A stretch of DNA of 64,000 nt from Clostridia bacterium (GTDB taxonomy: Bacteria > Bacillota > Clostridia > Christensenellales > Maliibacteriaceae): NCBI GenBank assembly GCA_017431145.1, contig JAFRLQ010000004.1:80209-144208 (forward strand). The letters are read 5' to 3'. Positions 62,538 to 64,000 of this stretch are shown one piece after another. The stretch's first letter is position 1; each line of letters starts with the position of its first letter. Under the pieces are notes generated by a model. It searched no databases, was not told where the DNA came from, and saw nothing but the letters and a program-made list of their open reading frames with translations. Made by a program: the position numbers and the translations under genes.

Positions 62538-64000
62538 TCAGACGTCCGCGTCCTGGATATTCTCGTCGTAGTTCATCATCGTGATGTAATTGAAACCGCC
62601 GTCTGTTTCCCCGAGCGTAATGAGCAATGCTGTCGATCCGTTCGGATCCGCCATGTACATATATGTTGTTGTCTTCGCTTCCGTATCTTCACTGATTTTT
62701 TCGTATTCAGGATGAAGCGTCTCAAAATCTTTCAAAGATGCGATCTCCTGCTCACCGTCATACAGGATCCAGACATCTGCTTCTCCGCTCTCTGATCCAG
62801 TCGGTATCGGTTCTCCAATGAAGGAAATGACGCATGCGCTCAGTTGAAGATCCGTACTATACGGGTTTCTGGCGACCGCAAGCATGCTCCACTGCCCCTG
62901 CTCGTCATTCTTTTCCATCAGGATCATCTGCTCGGACATCGCGGGTACGGTAATGCCTGTATACTCCGCCGTAGGTTTGTATCCCAGATCCTCGTACGTA
63001 CTGATCGGCTGCATGAGCGGCACGGCAAGTTTACCGTTCGTCATCACGAAACCGCCGTCCTGCACCCACTGCTCCAGCGTACCGGCGGACATCCCGTACT
63101 TTTCTTCCTCCGCTTCGATCCTGGTCTCCTCAGGCGTGTACTGCTGTTCCTGAGACTGTGTCTGAGCAGGCGCGCTGTAGACGGGCGTCGTATGTTCTTT
63201 TTTCGACTGACTCACGCTTATGATCACAATAATCAGGATCAGAACAAGCGCGAGCGCCGCGCCTCCCGCAATGACAGGGATCAGCCACTTCCTGCTGTTC
63301 CCGATCTCATCCGTTGTCTTTGCAGGCACAGGCTGCGCTGCCGTTTTGGGAACGGGAGCAGCCGGCCTTTGCTGCGGTGTTCCCGCAGAAGGTTTCTGCG
63401 CCGGTACACCGGTTTGAGGATTCGTTATCCTGCTCTGCTGCGCCGGCGCTTTCGGCTGTACCGGTGTTTTCTGCTGCGCAGCTGCCGGAACTGCAGGCCT
63501 TGACGGCTGCGGTGCCGTCTGCGCGGGTCTTTGCGACGCTGCCGGTTTCACCGCCTGCGGAGCAGTTTGCACATGTCTCTGCTGCGGCGCCGTCACTGCT
63601 GCCGGTCTTGCGGCCGGCGGCACTGTCTGCGGATTCTTCGGCTGCGGCGCCGTCGTCCGCTGCTGCGGGACCGCTCCCTGCCTCACAGGCACGGCGCTCT
63701 GCCCCGTCTGCACCGGCTGCCGGGATACCGGTCTGTTCCCCGTCTGCGGCTGCGGCGTCGTCACACGCTGCTGCGATATCGGCTGCGACGGTCCCGTCTT
63801 CCCTGCCACACGCTGCTGCGGCGCCACGTATTTCGGCGCAGTCCCCGCACTCTGCTGCGGCTTCTGCGGTGCCGTCTCTCTTCCTGTCCCGGCTTTCACG
63901 ATGAAGTTCGGATCGTCCAGCGCACGCTCCAGGTCCTTCCTCAGTTCCCGGATCGACTGGTACCGTCCGTCCTTCCTCACAGAAAGCCCCTTCATGATCA
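62538..64000 (-). CDS. Second membrane Ser/Thr kinase, N-terminus cut by window edge
   Basis: 486 residues are visible, open to the edge. The first part, IMKGLSVRKDGRYQSIRELR, matches the end of the kinase domain of the downstream paralogue (MKGLAVRQEDRYRSVREL), so the catalytic domain is outside the window. A Pro/Gln-rich linker of about 200 residues follows (repeated PQQR and TAPQ units), then one membrane helix (WLIPVIAGGAALALVLILI) and an external domain of about 200 residues. It ends 43 bp before the next kinase gene. Confidence 0.85.
   Translation of the reverse strand, partial: IMKGLSVRKDGRYQSIRELRKDLERALDDPNFIVKAGTGRETAPQKPQQSAGTAPKYVAPQQRVAGKTGPSQPISQQRVTTPQPQTGNRPVSRQPVQTGQSAVPVRQGAVPQQRTTAPQPKNPQTVPPAARPAAVTAPQQRHVQTAPQAVKPAASQRPAQTAPQPSRPAVPAAAQQKTPVQPKAPAQQSRITNPQTGVPAQKPSAGTPQQRPAAPVPKTAAQPVPAKTTDEIGNSRKWLIPVIAGGAALALVLILIIVIISVSQSKKEHTTPVYSAPAQTQSQEQQYTPEETRIEAEEEKYGMSAGTLEQWVQDGGFVMTNGKLAVPLMQPISTYEDLGYKPTAEYTGITVPAMSEQMILMEKNDEQGQWSMLAVARNPYSTDLQLSACVISFIGEPIPTGSESGEADVWILYDGEQEIASLKDFETLHPEYEKISEDTEAKTTTYMYMADPNGSTALLITLGETDGGFNYITMMNYDENIQDADV

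Noticed and set aside
61337..62584. A 415-codon open frame on plus
   Set aside because: Antisense to the kinase gene, no promoter or ribosome binding site, composition of a shadow frame.

Overview
The window is about 52-53% GC and looks like a chromosome segment of a low-to-mid GC Gram-positive anaerobe of the class Clostridia. The reasons are: sepF-yggT-divIVA next to yggS; the rplU-prp-rpmA order with an N-terminally extended L27; a TIGR03960/DUF2344/RNase G cluster; KtrAB potassium uptake; zinc-ribbon Ser/Thr kinases; DUF3842; and strong AGGAGG-type ribosome binding sites. The genus cannot be fixed from this sequence. No tRNA, rRNA, IS element, phage or CRISPR array was seen.

Layout. 1-3.1 kb: pta (cut by the window edge) is divergent from tmcAL, followed by a probably leaderless gene for a membrane-anchored 3D-like protein. 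3.2-12.2 kb, minus strand: two MgtC-like proteins; yajC; and the run yebC-proA-membrane protein-ruvC-ruvA-ruvB-queA-tgt (recombination and queuosine tRNA modification). 12.3-21.1 kb, minus: a long run from a methyltransferase through hslO, a TPR protein, an HD hydrolase, an RlmL-type rRNA methyltransferase, an HlyD-like adaptor, yggS, sepF and yggT to divIVA. 21.2-28.2 kb: asd alone on plus; then HAD, rpmA-prp-rplU with its own promoter and leader, RNase G and the radical-SAM pair. 28.3-37.1 kb: maf-mreBCD-mrdA-rodA, with ktrB-ktrA at the tail.

37.2-52 kb is the accessory part. It opens with an LRR-transglutaminase lipoprotein. A sugar locus follows: a split transketolase, a ribose/galactose-type ABC importer whose ATPase and permease genes lie 4.6 kb from the binding-protein gene, a GH31 enzyme very close to sulfoquinovosidases, a GPH-family symporter, a decayed chromate transporter gene, and an RpiB/LacAB-type isomerase. 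Together these resemble the transketolase route of sulfoquinovose breakdown (sulfo-TK). However, the GH31 protein has lost two residues that hold the sulfonate, and no sugar isomerase or sulfoacetaldehyde reductase is visible. A related pathway for a different sugar is therefore at least as likely.

52-64 kb: a degenerate ABC-type ATPase, a lipoprotein, two small membrane proteins, PhoR-PhoB, a Na/Pi cotransporter preceded by a regular 11-bp-period Pho-box-like array, DUF3842, thioredoxin, and two paralogous membrane Ser/Thr kinases (the second cut by the window edge). Start codons were chosen by ribosome binding site and family alignment, so several differ from the longest possible frame.
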